Of a stretch of 64,000 nt of DNA, positions 31,243 through 45,628 are shown one piece after another. This DNA comes from Tetranychus cinnabarinus (Eukaryota; Arthropoda; Arachnida; Trombidiformes; Tetranychidae): assembly GCA_022266195.1 (NCBI GenBank), contig WHVY01000003.1, forward strand, positions 11,036,001-11,100,000, in the 5' to 3' direction. The notes beneath the pieces are model-generated. The model was not told the origin of the DNA. It was given only the letters and a program-made list of their open reading frames with translations, and did not search any database. A program made the position numbers and the translations under genes. Numbering within the stretch: the stretch's first letter is position 1; each line of letters opens with the position of its first letter.

Positions 31243-34080
31243 TTAAATTTTACGAATAGAACTAACATTGAATTCTTCAACTTCAGATTCACTGTGAATA
31301 TCCCCATTGATTAGTTCTGCTTCATTATCACTCTCATCCATAGCTAATTGATTAAATCCAGATCTTTTAGGATCATGTAAAATCCTTCCTAGGTTTAGTT
31401 CGTTCTTTGTAGCTTTGTAGCCCGTCACCCATCCTTTGATTTCCTGCAATGGCGAATAGCTACTAAGTCGAGAGGTTCTGCGACGAACAATTAAAATAAT
31501 TATAATGACTGATATTATTAAAGGGACAAGCACCAAAAGTAACACTGGCGAACTTGATAAAGATGCGATCTTCGCTGGAATGAGTTGTGATTTAAGAATT
31601 AAAGTACGCGTTATGTTTAAGTTACTCGAATTCTTCAACGGCAACGATAATTTAGTCCCAGTTGCTCCATCAGAATTTTGTGATAAAATTGGGGATCTGA
31701 TAGGCACTTCTGGAATGAAAATAATTTACATTATTAATTTGAATATGATATTAAAGAACAGAAATGAAATGTGATTGAGACCAATAACCTAAACAATTAG
31801 ATATGTGCACATAAAATAGTACTTTTTGATCATCAACTTTGAAAATGAATATTTTGAGCTAAAGCTAACTTTTAATAGAAATGAAAGCTTTTCGTAACAA
31901 TATAATTTTACTAACGATTCGCAAATATTCAATGCCTCAACTTACTGGATAAAAATTGAAAAAATCAAATTATATCAAAAAGTAACTGATATTATTCGAC
32001 AGTCTAACTTGAACAAACCTTTTTCGAATCTCCAAAGACAATTTGGTCCAATTTCGACAATATATACACTTTTAGCATCTTTAGAAGCAACGATGTCATG
32101 GGGTTGCTTGAAATCCTGAAATAGATGTAAAGTTTAATTAGTAAGCTTTAAAGATCTTCACGCAAGAATAAAAAAGTTTCAGACTCAGAATAAAATAAAA
32201 TCTGAAAGCAATGAATTTTTGTGAAATGATGGGAGTAGTAGAGGATGAAATTAGTTCATGACAATGAAACACATAATAAAAGAAAATCACACATCTGATA
32301 GGAAACTGATCGACTTGATAAAAAGCTTTCAGTATTGAATTTTATTAGGCTAATGCTAAATAACAATCAATTATGAATTGGAAGAATTCATGAATACTTG
32401 TGAATGCATAAATTGATAAATATTTATCACATCTATGAAAAATTATCACTAGCTTTCAGCTAGGCTGTAACTTTAAATCACTAACGTCTTTGTCTAATTT
32501 TTTTAATAGTTTAAAATACCTTGGCAAGATTTTACACTGTGATACACATAAAAACTATCAATAGAGGCATTGTGTTATACCACAGTTGACAAACCGAGTG
32601 TAATAAAGACTACCGGTTTAAAAGACATGATCTAAACTTTGAAATGATCAGAAAAAAACTATAAACGCATAAAGCTTTTTAGGGACATCTTGGCAGTAAG
32701 TTTAAGTTGAATCTTTAAAATAATAGCTTGAACACAAAAAAGAGGAATCACTGGTACTTGGAAAGATGCTAAAAGTGGTTGAAAGAAAAAGTGTTTTGTG
32801 AAAAAAAATACAATTCTAGGGGTTATTTAATTCTAAAGTGATGATTTTATTAGCTTACCCCAAAAGAAGTCAAAAGTTCATGGGTTGTTAAGTTGAATAG
32901 GAAACCCTTGATTGGTGCTTCAGGATTAAAATAACTTCCACCATTCACAGCAAATAAAATACCTCCTCCAAAAGGTGAGTAAGAAATGGAGAAAAGTCGA
33001 CCAGAAAACTCATTGATAGATATACTAGATATGAATTCACCATTAGGTGATTTAAAACATTGAATCCTTCCGTGTTCTCGATCAGCAACACAGACAGTGT
33101 TTGACTCTTCGATAAGTACAACTTTATGTACAATATTAAAAGTATTATCAGAAGGAGTGGGTGCAGCTGAAAGAAAAGAAAGATAGTTAAACAATGAAAT
33201 TGGTAGACTGAAGTTTGGAATGGTAAATAATTTTTTCTTGGATATTCACCTGATTCAGGCTGGCCCCACTGATTCAGAACCTTGCCCTCACTGTTAAATC
33301 TAATGACCCTTGAGTTACAATAACCGTCAGCAACATAAAAATCTCCACTTCTCGAATCTATTGCTACACTAGTTGGCTTGCAAAAATGTTTATCGTCGTT
33401 TCCTGGAACAAATGCTTCACCTAACTGCATTTCAGGCTTATCTGAGCCTCCAGCGACAAATTTGAACACTTGATGGAGTGCAACATCAGTCAACCAAACA
33501 TATCCTTTGGTATCAAAGGTTAAACCATGAGGTAGGTAAAAAAGATTAGCGCCCCAGCTGTAGACAAGCTTTCTTGTTTTGGGATCAATGGCTATTACAG
33601 TGTCGATGGGAATGGGTCCATCCGCAATTTGCTGGTAATGATTATTAAGATTATTAAAACTCCTATAAAAAAGTGAAAGAAATAAAAAATGAGTTACCAA
33701 CAATCTTTTAAGTTATTGTAACGTTAAAAATGAATTATTTACAGGTCATTCCATTTATGAGATCCTCTATGAAAGATAACAATATTGCCTTTAAGATCAA
33801 TGTCAACTGCACTGATTTGACCCAGTTGAGCACCAACAACCGGCCATCCATATGTAAGGTTGTAATTAAAATTATTTAAACTTTTTTTCACCGATTTGGT
33901 CTGTCGCAGCTCCTTAGAACCTAGATCGATAGAGTTTTCACTGTTGTACTGGTTGACTAGATTCAAGGCATCCGATCTTTCAACTGGATCACAATCATGA
34001 TAATTTAATAAAAAAATAAATAAAAATATTTTCTTGACTATCGAAGACACCATAGAAATAGAGATCCTTTCTCTGTTCAT
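31243..34080 (-). CDS. Peptidyl-alpha-hydroxyglycine alpha-amidating lyase, membrane-anchored
   Basis: Five exons on the minus strand with consistent phases: 34080-33743, 33662-33250, 33166-32859, 32115-32019, 31709-31243; 540 aa. PAL performs the second step of neuropeptide C-terminal amidation, cleaving peptidyl-hydroxyglycine to amide and glyoxylate in the secretory pathway. There is a signal peptide after MNRERISISMVSSIV (hydrophobic IFLFIFLLN). The NHL-type propeller carries family motifs: IVIFHRGSHKW (active-site Arg), LFYLPHGL (metal His), TDVALHQVFK, DGYCNSR (Tyr), CVADREHGRIQCF and PHDIVAS (metal His). One membrane helix (VLLLVLVPLIISVIIIILIV) follows, then a cytosolic tail LNLGRILHDPKRSGF...ESDNE resembling the PAM routing tail. 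No PHM domain precedes it, as in insects with separate PHM and PAL genes. Confidence 0.93.
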
Positions 34081-34560
34081 TATAGTAGATTCATGTTTTA
34101 AAATTTGCTTGATGATAAAGGTTATGACAGGTTTACTGATGGTTATGATGGGACGGTTGAAACAGATGGAAGCATAAAAACAATTAAAATGTGATAACAA
34201 ACACTACACCCATTATTTTTACTGAATTTCCACAAAGAACAATTCACAAAGATAAATAAGACAAATAATAACAATTAGTTGAGTGATTAGGAGAACGATT
34301 TAATCAACAGATTGATTAGTTTTCACTCATGAAAATTATAAAAAGAGGAATGAAATTTTGTTGCAAATATTGCTGTAAACCTACAGCAGCTTTCTTTAGC
34401 TTTAATGAGAAAGGTATAAAACGAACACCAGGTGTCACCAAAGTAAATACAACATTAAATAAAATAAAAAAGTCACATTTCTAAGCAAAAACTGTTTTTC
34501 AAACAAAATAGATCAACTAAACTCAATATTAACTCGTAAACACATCAGAAAAACATCTGC
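34081..34560. other. 5' flank of PAL, no gene seen
   Basis: Likely promoter region for the minus-strand PAL gene. No motif recognised. Confidence 0.4.
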
Positions 34561-34564
34561 GACC

Positions 34565-35225
34565 CCGAACATGCTTTACATTGTGAATAATATCGACTTT
34601 TCAAGGTAAGAGTTAAAATGTTAAAATTGCCAGTCCAAGTGACGAAGTTGCAAAGAGTAAAGGAAGAAGAGAGAGCAATTCAATACTAACTCTGATCCAA
34701 AATTATGTAGAGTGAAATAATATGGATAAACTGTTGATTTCCTAAAACTGTTAGAGGTTTGAAAATTAATTAATTCATAACGCTGACTCAATACCAGAAT
34801 ATAAGATAGCCAGTCAACTGTTTTTAAATGTCATTTACTTTCTTTCTCGTTTTTCAGATTCGATTGATCAACGATTTTCCGGACTTGGTATAGCTCCTGG
34901 ACAAGAAAGTCGCCGTGTTTATCGACAATTATTATTCACAGCTCCAGGAATTGAAGAATATGTCAGTGGCGCTATTCTTTATGATGAACCGCTCATTTCA
35001 AAACCGATGATGGAATACTTTTTCCAGAATATCTTCTTTCCAAAGGCATTTTACCAGGTATTCAAGCTGATCCAGGCTTGGTTGAGTTACATGGTATTGC
35101 TGGTGAAACTTTGACTCAAGGTTTGGACGATTTACTTGTTCGAAGTCAAAATTATTACAGAATTTACATACTTTATTTTCAGAGGCGATTTCATCAAAAA
35201 TGGCAGCCAAATGTGATTATCTTCC
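34565..35225 (+). pseudogene. Scrambled, truncated copy of aldolase 2
   Basis: Blocks of the aldolase 2 locus in a changed order: 5' flank (34570-34650, like 26510-26590), intron 1 (about 34710-34858, like 26955-27113), the first 309 bp of exon 2 (34859-35164), then directly the 5' UTR and start of exon 1 (35165-35225, like 26650-26715, with MAAKCDYLP). A one-base deletion (GATGAACCG for GATGAAACCG, about 34985) shifts the frame, and two thirds of the enzyme, including the Schiff-base Lys, is missing. Not functional. The order exon 2 then exon 1 suggests collapse of a former tandem array. Confidence 0.88.
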
Positions 35226-35552
35226 TCTTTAATTGTTACTGTGAATTAAATGGTTACTGTGAACCCTCTCAAAATGTCACGTAGTCATAGTAACGAAATA
35301 AACAATTTAGTTTAATCCAGCTTTTTTGATTAATAAACTTTGAGAGGACTCTAATTATGTTTTTAATACGATATATTATACGAATCGTCTTACAAAAACC
35401 TGTTAGTAAACACACAAAATCACAAAATCAAATTAAAATCAATTTTTTAATGTAAAATAAGATTCGTAGAAAGGCTATTTCACCTAAACATTATAGCTAA
35501 ATAGCCAAAATGCTAATCCCACGACATGATAATATGAAAGGGTTTAAATTGA

Positions 35553-35660
35553 CGAAAATATTACATTTTATTTAATATGAATTTTCTGAGCTAAATTCAA
35601 TTCGAAGATGAATACAAACAATAAATTTGATTGAAATACGCGTTCGAATGCAAAAACAAT
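35553..35660 (+). repeat. Diverged copy of the aldolase 2 downstream spacer
   Basis: Matches about 28956-29065 with many substitutions (ends AAACAATG). Together with the pseudogene it shows that the duplicated segment once extended past the 3' end of aldolase 2. Confidence 0.7.
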
Positions 35661-36414
35661 GTTTATTTTTTTCTTTTAAACTCAAAGAGATGTTATTTAC
35701 AGAACGGTTACAGCCAGTCGCTAAAGAGTCAATCGGTCAATGCAAGTATCGACTAACTTCGGTGTCTAGTGATGCCATTTGCAGAACTTTAACGAAACTT
35801 CATTTACTCAACCTGATTAACCGAAGTTCAGTGAAAACCTTTCACCGTTATCGTTATCAACTAAATAAAAAGATGGCGTTAGTGTATAAAATGTGTTTGA
35901 AAAAAATTCACTGTTTGTAAGTTTGAAGGTGTGATCCGTGATCATTTGATCGTTTTATTGAATAATGAGCACAATCTGTCTTCTGCGGATTGAAATAAAA
36001 TCAAATTGTTACGATTAATTTCTCTGCTATTCTAAACCATTTGGGGTTATTTTTATTAGTGACATCATTCGTTTAAGTTTTTATACCCAAAATTTTTTGC
36101 CATTCAACATCTTTAACAATTTTTTACAGCAACCCAAGTAACTTTCTCTCATATTCTTTGTGTATATTTTGTTGTTTTTTACTTGCTTTGTAAATAAGTG
36201 AAACTTTTGCTGATCTCTGTTCATCCAGTACCCTGTTCTGCTTTTGGAGCTTTCAATTTTCTTACCAGAAAACTTGATTAAAATTTATCCTATGACATCA
36301 AATTGATACAAATACAGTCGTGTTACCAAAGGCTTAGCAAGTTGACCATCATTGTGTAACGTTTGTGACCCTTTTTTGTTTTAATCGGATTTTTTTATTT
36401 TTACATACTTCAAT
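35661..36414. other. 5' flank of myosin I, no gene seen
   Basis: AT-rich. A 97-codon frame at 35627-35920 has no similarity I recognise. Promoter of the myosin gene expected here. Confidence 0.4.
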
Positions 36415-39400
36415 ATGGAAAACTCGTTAGGAGCTAGGGATAAAGTCGGTGTTCAAGACTTTGTCCTCCTTGAAAATCATCAAGATCCAGAAGCTTTTTT
36501 GGATAATCTGAAGAAACGATTCAAGGAAAACCTCATCTATGTAAGTCCATCTATTTATTTTTTCCTTTTCTTTATAACTATGTGTCCAGTTTATCGTCAA
36601 TTTTGTTAATTTTTCTTTTCTATGGTTTCCCAGACCTACATAGGTCAAGTGCTTGTGTCTGTCAATCCATACAGAAGTTTGGATCTCTATTCAAATAATT
36701 TCATTGAACAATATAGAAATGTAAACTTTTATGAACTTCCTCCTCATATGTAAGTTTTCCATGAAACATTCACTCTTCTTGCCATCACTAATACAATATC
36801 ATGTCACTCAATTTATTTTTGATTGATTGTCATCCTTGTGTTGGTTATTTTGTGTGGTTTCATTAGCTGATTTTTCTCTTTTTTTTCTTCTTTCCAGTTT
36901 TGCTATTGCTGATACAGCTTATCGATTAATGAAAGATGAATGTCGTGATCAATGTATTCTGATATCGGGTGAAAGTGGCTCAGGTAAAACAGAAGCTTCC
37001 AAAAAGATTCTCAACTATCTTGCTGCAGCAAGTAAACATTTGGCAACAGTGGATAGAGTGAAAGACAAGCTAGTTCAATCAAATCCTGTATTGGAAGCTT
37101 TTGGTAATGCCAAAACCATTAAAAACGATAATTCATCTCGTTTTGGTAAATATATGGACATTGAATTTGATTACTTGGGTAATCCTAGAGGAGGACATAT
37201 TACCAATTATTTGCTTGAGAAATCTCGTGTTATCCATCAAAACAAAGGTGAACGCAATTTTCACATTTTCTACCAACTTATTAGTGGAGTTGATGAAAAA
37301 TTATTATCCAAATTACAATTACGGAGAGACCCATCCATGTATTATTACCTGAATCAAGGAGAAAGTTTTGATGTAACCGGAATTGATGATGCTCATCACT
37401 TTAACCTAGTCAAAAGTGCCCTTCAAGAATTTGATTTTACTTCTGAAGAAGAAGAATCATTGTTTTTCATTGTTGCCTCCATTCTGCATATGGGTAATAT
37501 TGGTTTTCTTGAGGAAAACGGTGAGGCCATTATTGCACAACAAAAGCCCATTATAAGCCTGGCAAAGCTGTTAAAATGTGAAACAGAATCATTAAGACAG
37601 GCATTTACCAATAAAAGTATTGAAGTTCGCAATGAACTTGTTTCAACACCATTGAGCCGAGACCAGGCCATATATGCTCGAGACGCGTTAGCCAAAGCAA
37701 TTTATGAAAGACTTTTCACATGGTTGGTCAAAAAGTTAAATTCATCGTTAGTCTCTAAAGAAAAATCTCCTGATCGATCAGTCATCGGTCTATTAGATAT
37801 CTATGGTTTTGAAATATTTGAATCAAACAGGTAATTTTGTTTATTATGGCTTTTAGTTCCATTGTTATTCTCAAATTGCCCATTGCTGATTACCCTAAAT
37901 TATCTCAACCCAATCCAAATTTTACTAATTTCTTATTTTATTTGTTTCTTTCTTATATCAGTTTCGAGCAATTTTGTATTAATTATTGTAATGAAAAACT
38001 TCAGCAGCTCTTCATTGAATTAACTCTCAAGTCTGAGCAAGAAGAGTATGAACGAGAAGAGATCAAGGTAAGTCATTTTGAGAATTTTTTGAAAACCGAA
38101 AAAAGATCTTTTTACCAAAATTTCTAATGTAATTTATTTTCATTTCTTGATTAGTGGGAGCCAGTGGAGTACTTCAACAATCAGATTATCTGTGACTTGG
38201 TGGAGGAAAAATATAAAGGAATCATTTCTATATTGGTAAATAAAAATTTATTAGAAATGAATTTTTACAATCAGAGAAAATTTTCATGGCCAATCTTTAC
38301 TAATTTATTTTATTATTTCTTTTCCCTCGTGTTTTCCATGATGTTTTTTTTTCATGTTATCAAATTTGGCATCTTTGCCAATGTTTTCATAAAATAATCT
38401 CTTCAATATGAACATCTGAATAACAAATCATTTCACTACCATTGGAAATTTAATTGACACCTTTCCATTCAGGATGAAGAGTGTTTACGTCCAGGAGATG
38501 CAAGTGATATAACTTTCCTTCATAAACTTGAAGACACCGTTGGCGATCACCCACACTTTACTACCCACAACTTGGCTGACAATAAGCTTAAAAAAACCAT
38601 CGGGCGAAATGTAAGTGGCCAAAATTGAAGTCTTTGTGAATTACTGATTAATTGTCGTTGTTGATACAATGATCTTGAGGCCCAGTTTTCCCCCTTCCTC
38701 TTTAGTACAGCAGAACATCCGAAATGAAAGGAAGGAAAGTAGCATAGATAAAAATAAAGTAGTTATGGTGGTGATGAAGATGAGAATGGGTGGAAAATAA
38801 GAAGTAAATTAACTGAAAGACGAGTAATGTGAGATGATGAATAATGAAAGAGAGGAGAGTTAATTTGAAGAGGATAAATTAATCTGATTTTCTTGTTGTA
38901 TTGCTGTTATTCAATGCACTTTTAACTTGATAATAATCACTTTTTCATCATCAAATATTGCACCATTTATTAGTAAACTGCCAAACAAAAATCATTAAAA
39001 TAACGATAGTAATGATGATATAATTTGAACTTATTTTTTCATTGTTTACTATTTTTTTCTGTTATCTTTTCCATTTTTAGGAATTCCGATTAACTCACTA
39101 TGCTGGTGAGGTTACCTACAAAGTTGATGGATTCTTGGATAAAAATAATGATTCATTGTACCGTGATCTAAAGAAAGCTATGTCAACATCAAATGATGTA
39201 ATTATCAAGAAATTGTTTCCTGAAAGTGAGGTTCATTCAAAGAAAAGACCTGAAACAGCAATAACCCAATTCAAGAATAGTTTAAACAACTTAATGGAAA
39301 CGCTTTTATCCAAAGAACCCTGGTATGTTCGATGTATCAAACCTAATGATCATAAGCGTCAAGGAATCTTCGATGAATCAATTGTTCGACATCAAGTTAA

Positions 39401-42400
39401 ATATCTGGGTTTAATGGAAAACTTGCGAGTCCGAAGAGCTGGTTTTGCCTATCGACGGAGTTATGATGTTTTCCTACAACGATACAAATGCCTTTCGCAG
39501 GAAACTTGGCCTTTCTTCAAAGGTTCACCCAAAGAGGGTGTTGAAATTTTAGTCCGTCAGTTAGATTATAATCCAAATGAATATCGATTGGGTACAAGTA
39601 AGATTTTTATCCGTTTACCTCGAACTCTATTTGAGACAGAAGATGCTTTTCAAAAAAAGAAACACCAATTAGCTGCTTATATTCAAGCTCATGTTCGCGG
39701 TTACTTTCAACGTCAAAAGTATCATCAAATTAGACGGTCAGCATTATTAATTCAATCCTATTGGAGACGTGAACTTGCCATACGGTTATTAGCCAAACGA
39801 AGGAAAGCCGCCTTTATTATTAGAAAATTTATCAAGGGATTCATCACACGAAATCAAGAATTGAATGACTGTAACCGTGAGGTAAGTTCAATTTTATTTC
39901 ATCATTGTCATCTTCAACTTTTCAATTGCACTAACAATTGACTTTGAATGTGAAAAGCAAAGTCAACCAACACTCACTGTGAATTAACATGAACTCATTT
40001 TATTTACCTTCAATCTTTTTTTCTCTTTCTCTCTCACTTTTCCATCACCTTCATTTATAACCAGTTTGTGATCAATGTCCGACGTGAATGGCTAGCTAGA
40101 CTTGCCCATCAGCTACCTAAATCATTATTGGAAAGGACTTGGCCCACTCCTCCCTCTATTTGTGCAGAGGTTTGTAATTGAACAATTGAACGGCAATATT
40201 ACCAAGATGTGAGGAAAGAGCGCAAAAAAATAACTTTAATCACTTAGCTAATTGTTGACCAATGCCGGCTGCTTTTTCTAGCTACTTTGGTCATCTCTTC
40301 ATGCTCAGTAGTCTGTTATAGTTGAGTGATAGGTTAAACAATCAGCTGCCGGTCATTCTTCCCCAACCTCCCACTGCAAGACTTTACTAATTTTTATTTG
40401 TTTGCTTTTTTCCCTTCGTCTCAACAACCTGCATATATTGACCTTATTGTCGCTTGGTCTTCGCCCTCACCTTTCATCGCTAAATTTTTGGACCACCATT
40501 TGACTAAACCGTTGTAAAACTGGTAATAAACTTCTCACCTTTATCAATCATTTTCACAACCCAAAAAATGTAACTTCATGGCGATCTTAAGGCTTCTATC
40601 ATTTTGAGAGACTTACATACCAAATGGATGGTAAACAACTATTGGAAAAGTATAGACGAACAACGGAAAACATTAATGGAGGAAAAGGTTTTAGCGGAAA
40701 AGCTGTTCAAGGGACGAAAATCTAATTATCAAACAAGCATAGTTGAAATTTTCCAACAATTAAGACCAAGTATGTAATTGTTACTTAAAAACAGACAAAA
40801 GCCAAGTGTGATAAAATAGAGTCACTTGCTTAGCGCATGAAAAATGGTCAATTTTCTAGCCCAGTTTGCTGACCGTTTGGGCCGTGAAAACGTCAAGCTC
40901 ATTTCCATCAGAGTGCGAAGTTTAAGCTGAAATTAAAAAATTGAAGCTATTGAATTAGTTACAAGCATTATCATGCCAATCATTCAAGTTTATCCTCATA
41001 GTTGCTCCTTCAGTTAACAAAAAATATGGCAACGTCTCTCATTAAGTTAATCATTATCTCGATTAAGAAGGCTGAAAAAGGGCCGAGTTGAACTGAATGA
41101 TGTCAAAGAAGACTTGAAAGGTTAAATGAAGATGCTTGTTAATAAAAGTGAATTGGATTTACCAAAGAATTGAAAATTTTTGAAAATGATCAAGTTCAAT
41201 AGCCTAAGGATTGTTTGCCTTTTCTTGGTTAACTTGTCAATCTTTTTGAAGATTTTTTCTTCAATAGGAAAGTTGAAATTGGTTGAGAATGTCTCATGAA
41301 TGGTGTGTAGTTCAGATCAGAATCCATAGTTTACTTGAATCTAAAACATTGTCAACCTTTTCTCTCAAAATTTCAGATTACTTTCATTAGTACGGAACAG
41401 TTGAATTTAATCATGATTTTGGAAAAATTTTCGAATGATTGATTTATATTTATATTTATTTTCTCCTGAATCATGATTAAGTTTACTTGATTGAACTTTT
41501 CAATTGTTGTTATTGTTTGCTATTGTGAGTTGATAATTTTGTTGCTATTCAAACAAACGGTTGATTGAAACTTGTTTACACAATTTACTTGGTTACAAAT
41601 CGATAACATTAAATCTGATGTGAGAATTTCATTTTTTTGTATTCTCTTCATTAATCCATTGTTCTTGAGGTGATATTTTGATCAGAGAATTTTTTCTAAT
41701 CTTTCAAGCAAGTTAATCAAAATCCAGTTAAGTTCATCTTCCTCTTGTTTCAACCCATTGTTTCATTGTTCAGCCAAAATACTGTTTCCAAAGTTACACC
41801 GATTTCTGATTTCTTGAACCGATAATAATTAAACCAGCCAAATCTTCATCTTGAATATTAACTGATTTCAGATTAGTAATTTGATTAACAAAAAAGAGGT
41901 TGTTAATAATATAATCTTTATCATCAAAAAAGCCATTTGTTTTCCCATTGAGCTGTTAATGCTAAAAGTAGAGATTTTATGATTAAGGAGAAGCCAAAAA
42001 GTAGGAATGGTTGATTTGAATGAAATGATTCTAATCATCTCAGCTATTATTATTACAATAAGCTTGATATAGTCAACATGTAACTATATTTATATATTTG
42101 ATTGTTTCAATAATCAGGTGAAAAATATTGTTAATAAACATCAAGTTCACCTAAATAGTGAGTAAATATGTTGACTCTATTATTATGATTATTAATTTAC
42201 TGAGCCAATATTAGTAAATTGTAAGTTGACCTCAGTTTTTACGGTGACCGAGTAAATTACCCATCATAATGTCACCTTTTCATTTACTAATTTAACACTC
42301 CTTATTAACTTGCCATCCCCAATGGCGTAAATAATTAACGCTTAACTGTCCTTAATTTTTTTGTTGTCAAATTATATATTTTTGTTTTCATATTCAACTG

Positions 42401-45400
42401 TTGAACAAGATGATATTTAACATCCCGTAAACATCCTTTTATTAGGTTAATTGATTCCGTCCTGAATCATCATAGAAACAAATCAACAGTTTTGCAGACT
42501 AATTTAAATTATTAACTTATGGATGATTTGTGTGTTGTTATTGTTAACAATTATCGACAATTCAAGGTTAACCCTGAACTGTATAATTTCATGATGATCT
42601 TGAAAGTGAAAAAAAATCATATTCATTTCAAATGATATTTTAGATTTATTAATGTGTTGAACAAAAATCATAAGTTTACCATGAAATTTACTAGTAAAGT
42701 TGAAGGGTAAAATTTACCTTGATAATGACAATTTCATCTCGTATTTACACTTTGAAGACAATTTTTGGCAACAAGAGCACAACTGACTCTGACTAAATGC
42801 TCATTGAACTCATCATCCCATAACCTATTAATAGTTGGATAATGATTATGTTGTAATGCTAATGATATAAAGGTATATCTAAACTTGTATCATTTGGATT
42901 AAGATTGTAAACATTAATGTTATAGATTAAATATTAATGTCAATGTATTAGGCATGGATTTGCCTTGAACATTAACAAGTGTACAAAAAATATAACTACA
43001 TTTGCAGGATTTCACATGAGAGATGAGAGACTTTTTTTAGAGATTTTTCACCCGAAAAAAAGGTCAACTCAATATAACCCATCTAAAGAAAGACAAATCT
43101 TTCTACTTTTTGGTACTTATTGGCAAAAAGCCTGAACTTTCTCCCTTTGTATTAATCATCATTATCATTTTGATTCTCATAATTTTACGAAGTCTTAGAA
43201 ACTTGTTCAAGTTGACTTTCTCTGAATCATTTGATTATTTTATTCAAAACCTGAACACATTATTACTTTGAAAGATTTTTCTCTTCATTTCTGGTAAAGG
43301 CAATTTTTGAAGGTTCAAAAATCTAATTCTGTTTGTTCATCAATCAGTTAACCTTTTTGAGTTTGAAAAAAATAAGCCCAACGGAATGATCAATGAATAT
43401 ATCATGGCTAGATTAACAGCTAAATCATCATCCTGCTATTTACATGATTTACAATCTTATCCTTGATAGTTTACCATTCAATTTGTATTAGTAATAATTT
43501 TACTTAATCTTTTTCAACAGTTAACCTATTAATAATGAATGAGGAAAAGCACATGAATTGCTCGATTTCAATGAAAACCTTTCATATTAATTAAATCATT
43601 ACTTTATCTCAAAGTGATCAACTAATATCATCATAGCTGATGACAACTGTGAGATGAGATATTTTAAGAGACTGTTACTTTGTCAATTGATTGCCAAAAA
43701 GTTGACTAAAGCTTCTTGACGATATTTCAAGATTAAAAGATTCATTTAGGAAGACAGAAAAATTGAATAAAATGAGCTTTATGAATATAAATTGTGCAAA
43801 GCAATGACTGGTTAAATTGTTAAACTCATTGACTTAAAATATTTACTTTAACATTGTATTGAACTATTGACTAATTTACTTTCTTTGTTTTCCCCTTAAT
43901 AGATGATCATTTGGATTCTCAAACTCTTGAAATGTTTACGCATGAATTGAAACAATCAAAAGATGAAGAAACTGTTTACGCCGCTGGTTTAATCAAATAT
44001 GATCGTAATGGTTACAAACCTCGCCATCGAGATCTTATACTGACAAACAAAGCTTTATACATACTGAGCTGGGAAAAAAAGTGGAAACTTAAACATCGAA
44101 TACCTTATAAGAAAATTTCTTCTCTTCATGTCACCGATCTTTCCGATGGACTGATTGTTGTTAAATTTCCTATCGATTCGAAAGAGGATAAGGTTTCGTA
44201 TCTTTCCTGGCTCATATTTCCCGTTTCCTATTTGGTTTTCAATTTTTACCTTCAAACTTCAATCTAATCTCTCAAGCAAACTCAATCAATTTGTTTTCCT
44301 CTAAACACATCCGATGAAGATTGATTCATTTGCTCTCTTAACCACTAATAGTTGACTTGGATTGAAGTCTCCAGGTGAAACAAATGATTCACTGATGAAA
44401 GAGTTGATCATTTCATTCCCTGAAGTCGTCCTCTTGATAATTATGGTCCATCTTGTATCAAGTATTTACTGATATCTAGTTATGTGAAACTTGTTCAACT
44501 TCACTATGATATCAATTGCTGCAATGATTAGGAAGCTTTTTAATGACTCTGTGAGATTTGTATCTCTTTCAACAACTAGAAATATATTATTAGGCTGAAT
44601 AATTGGATGATTAACCTTTGAATTGATTCAGCTCTATTTTTTGGTCCATTATGTTGAATATTTTTCCTCTTTTTCTCTTCCATTTTACAATATTTCATGA
44701 TGACTTTTCAATTTACTATGATTTGATTGGTATTTAACTGTTTTCAAGCAACCTTTCGTAACCATTTTATTTGTCTAGCTAGTTTTTATCATTTACTTGA
44801 TCAGTTTAATCGCACATCCAGAATATTTGAATATTCATAGAATTTAGTTTTTAGATAAATTGCTATTCCTCATCTTTTGCTGTCTGGTTAGTTAGATAAT
44901 AATCATCGTATCTCATTTCAAGATTTCAGCATTCAAATATCAGAAAATTACTTGATCTCGATTACCATATCTAAATAGATCTGGAAATTATCCAAAAGTG
45001 TGAAGCTCAAGATTTCCATTGCTAGCCATTAATCGTATCAAACAAAATTAACAATCAGCTTTAATTTCTCATTGCAGTTTTATAAAATTAGAATCATGTT
45101 TCTTTGTTTTTCTTGGGTTCAGATTGAAAAGATTGAAGAAATTTAGTTAACATTGAAACAAATTTCTTTCAAATTGTCTCTTATTCTCATTTTAAAATTT
45201 GAATTTTTATTTTCTATTGCAGGGTGATCTCATTCTAGATTGTGGATCCAATATAATTGAAATTTGTACCAAAATAGTCAAAGTATCCGGTCTGGATAAT
45301 AATGTGCTCAAAATTGAGTCATCTGGAAGGTAAAGTGAATCTATTATGAATAAAAATTGTACAGCTTTTCAAAATCAATTTGATGCACAAATATGTGTGA

Positions 45401-45601
45401 ATGCAATTGCTTTTGAAAAGTCAATGTTTTTATAATAATTTTTTCATAATTAAACTAATCAATTATTTTTTTTGTAGCATGAATCATGATCATAATGGTA
45501 AACAGGGTAGAATCTGTTTTGTACAAGGAGACAAGAATGAAATAATCAAAGGAAAGGACGGCTCTTTGCTGGTGATCGGTTCTTTCAATTCATACCACTG
45601 A
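36415..45601 (+). CDS. Class I unconventional myosin (MYO1C / Myo61F type)
   Basis: Twelve exons with matching phases: 36415-36540, 36634-36749, 36898-37830, 37962-38067, 38155-38235, 38473-38610, 39081-39881, 40065-40169, 40592-40769, 43903-44192, 45223-45329, 45478-45601; 1034 aa, the usual MYO1C length. It is an actin-based motor linking membranes to actin. P-loop GESGSGKT (105-112), switch I NDNSSRFGK, switch II LDIYGFE, then FEQFCINYCNEKLQQLF. The converter is followed by about three IQ motifs (about 694-760) that bind calmodulin, then a TH1 tail (about 800-1034; ELFKGKK-like EKLFKGRKSNY, KYDRNGYKPRHRDLILT) that binds phosphoinositides. The acceptor of exon 9 (CTTAAG) has a poor pyrimidine tract and was chosen by similarity. 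The 3.1 kb intron 40770-43902 holds no recognised gene. Confidence 0.93.
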
Positions 45602-45628
45602 AACCAGAAACCTGTTCAAATGTACTAT

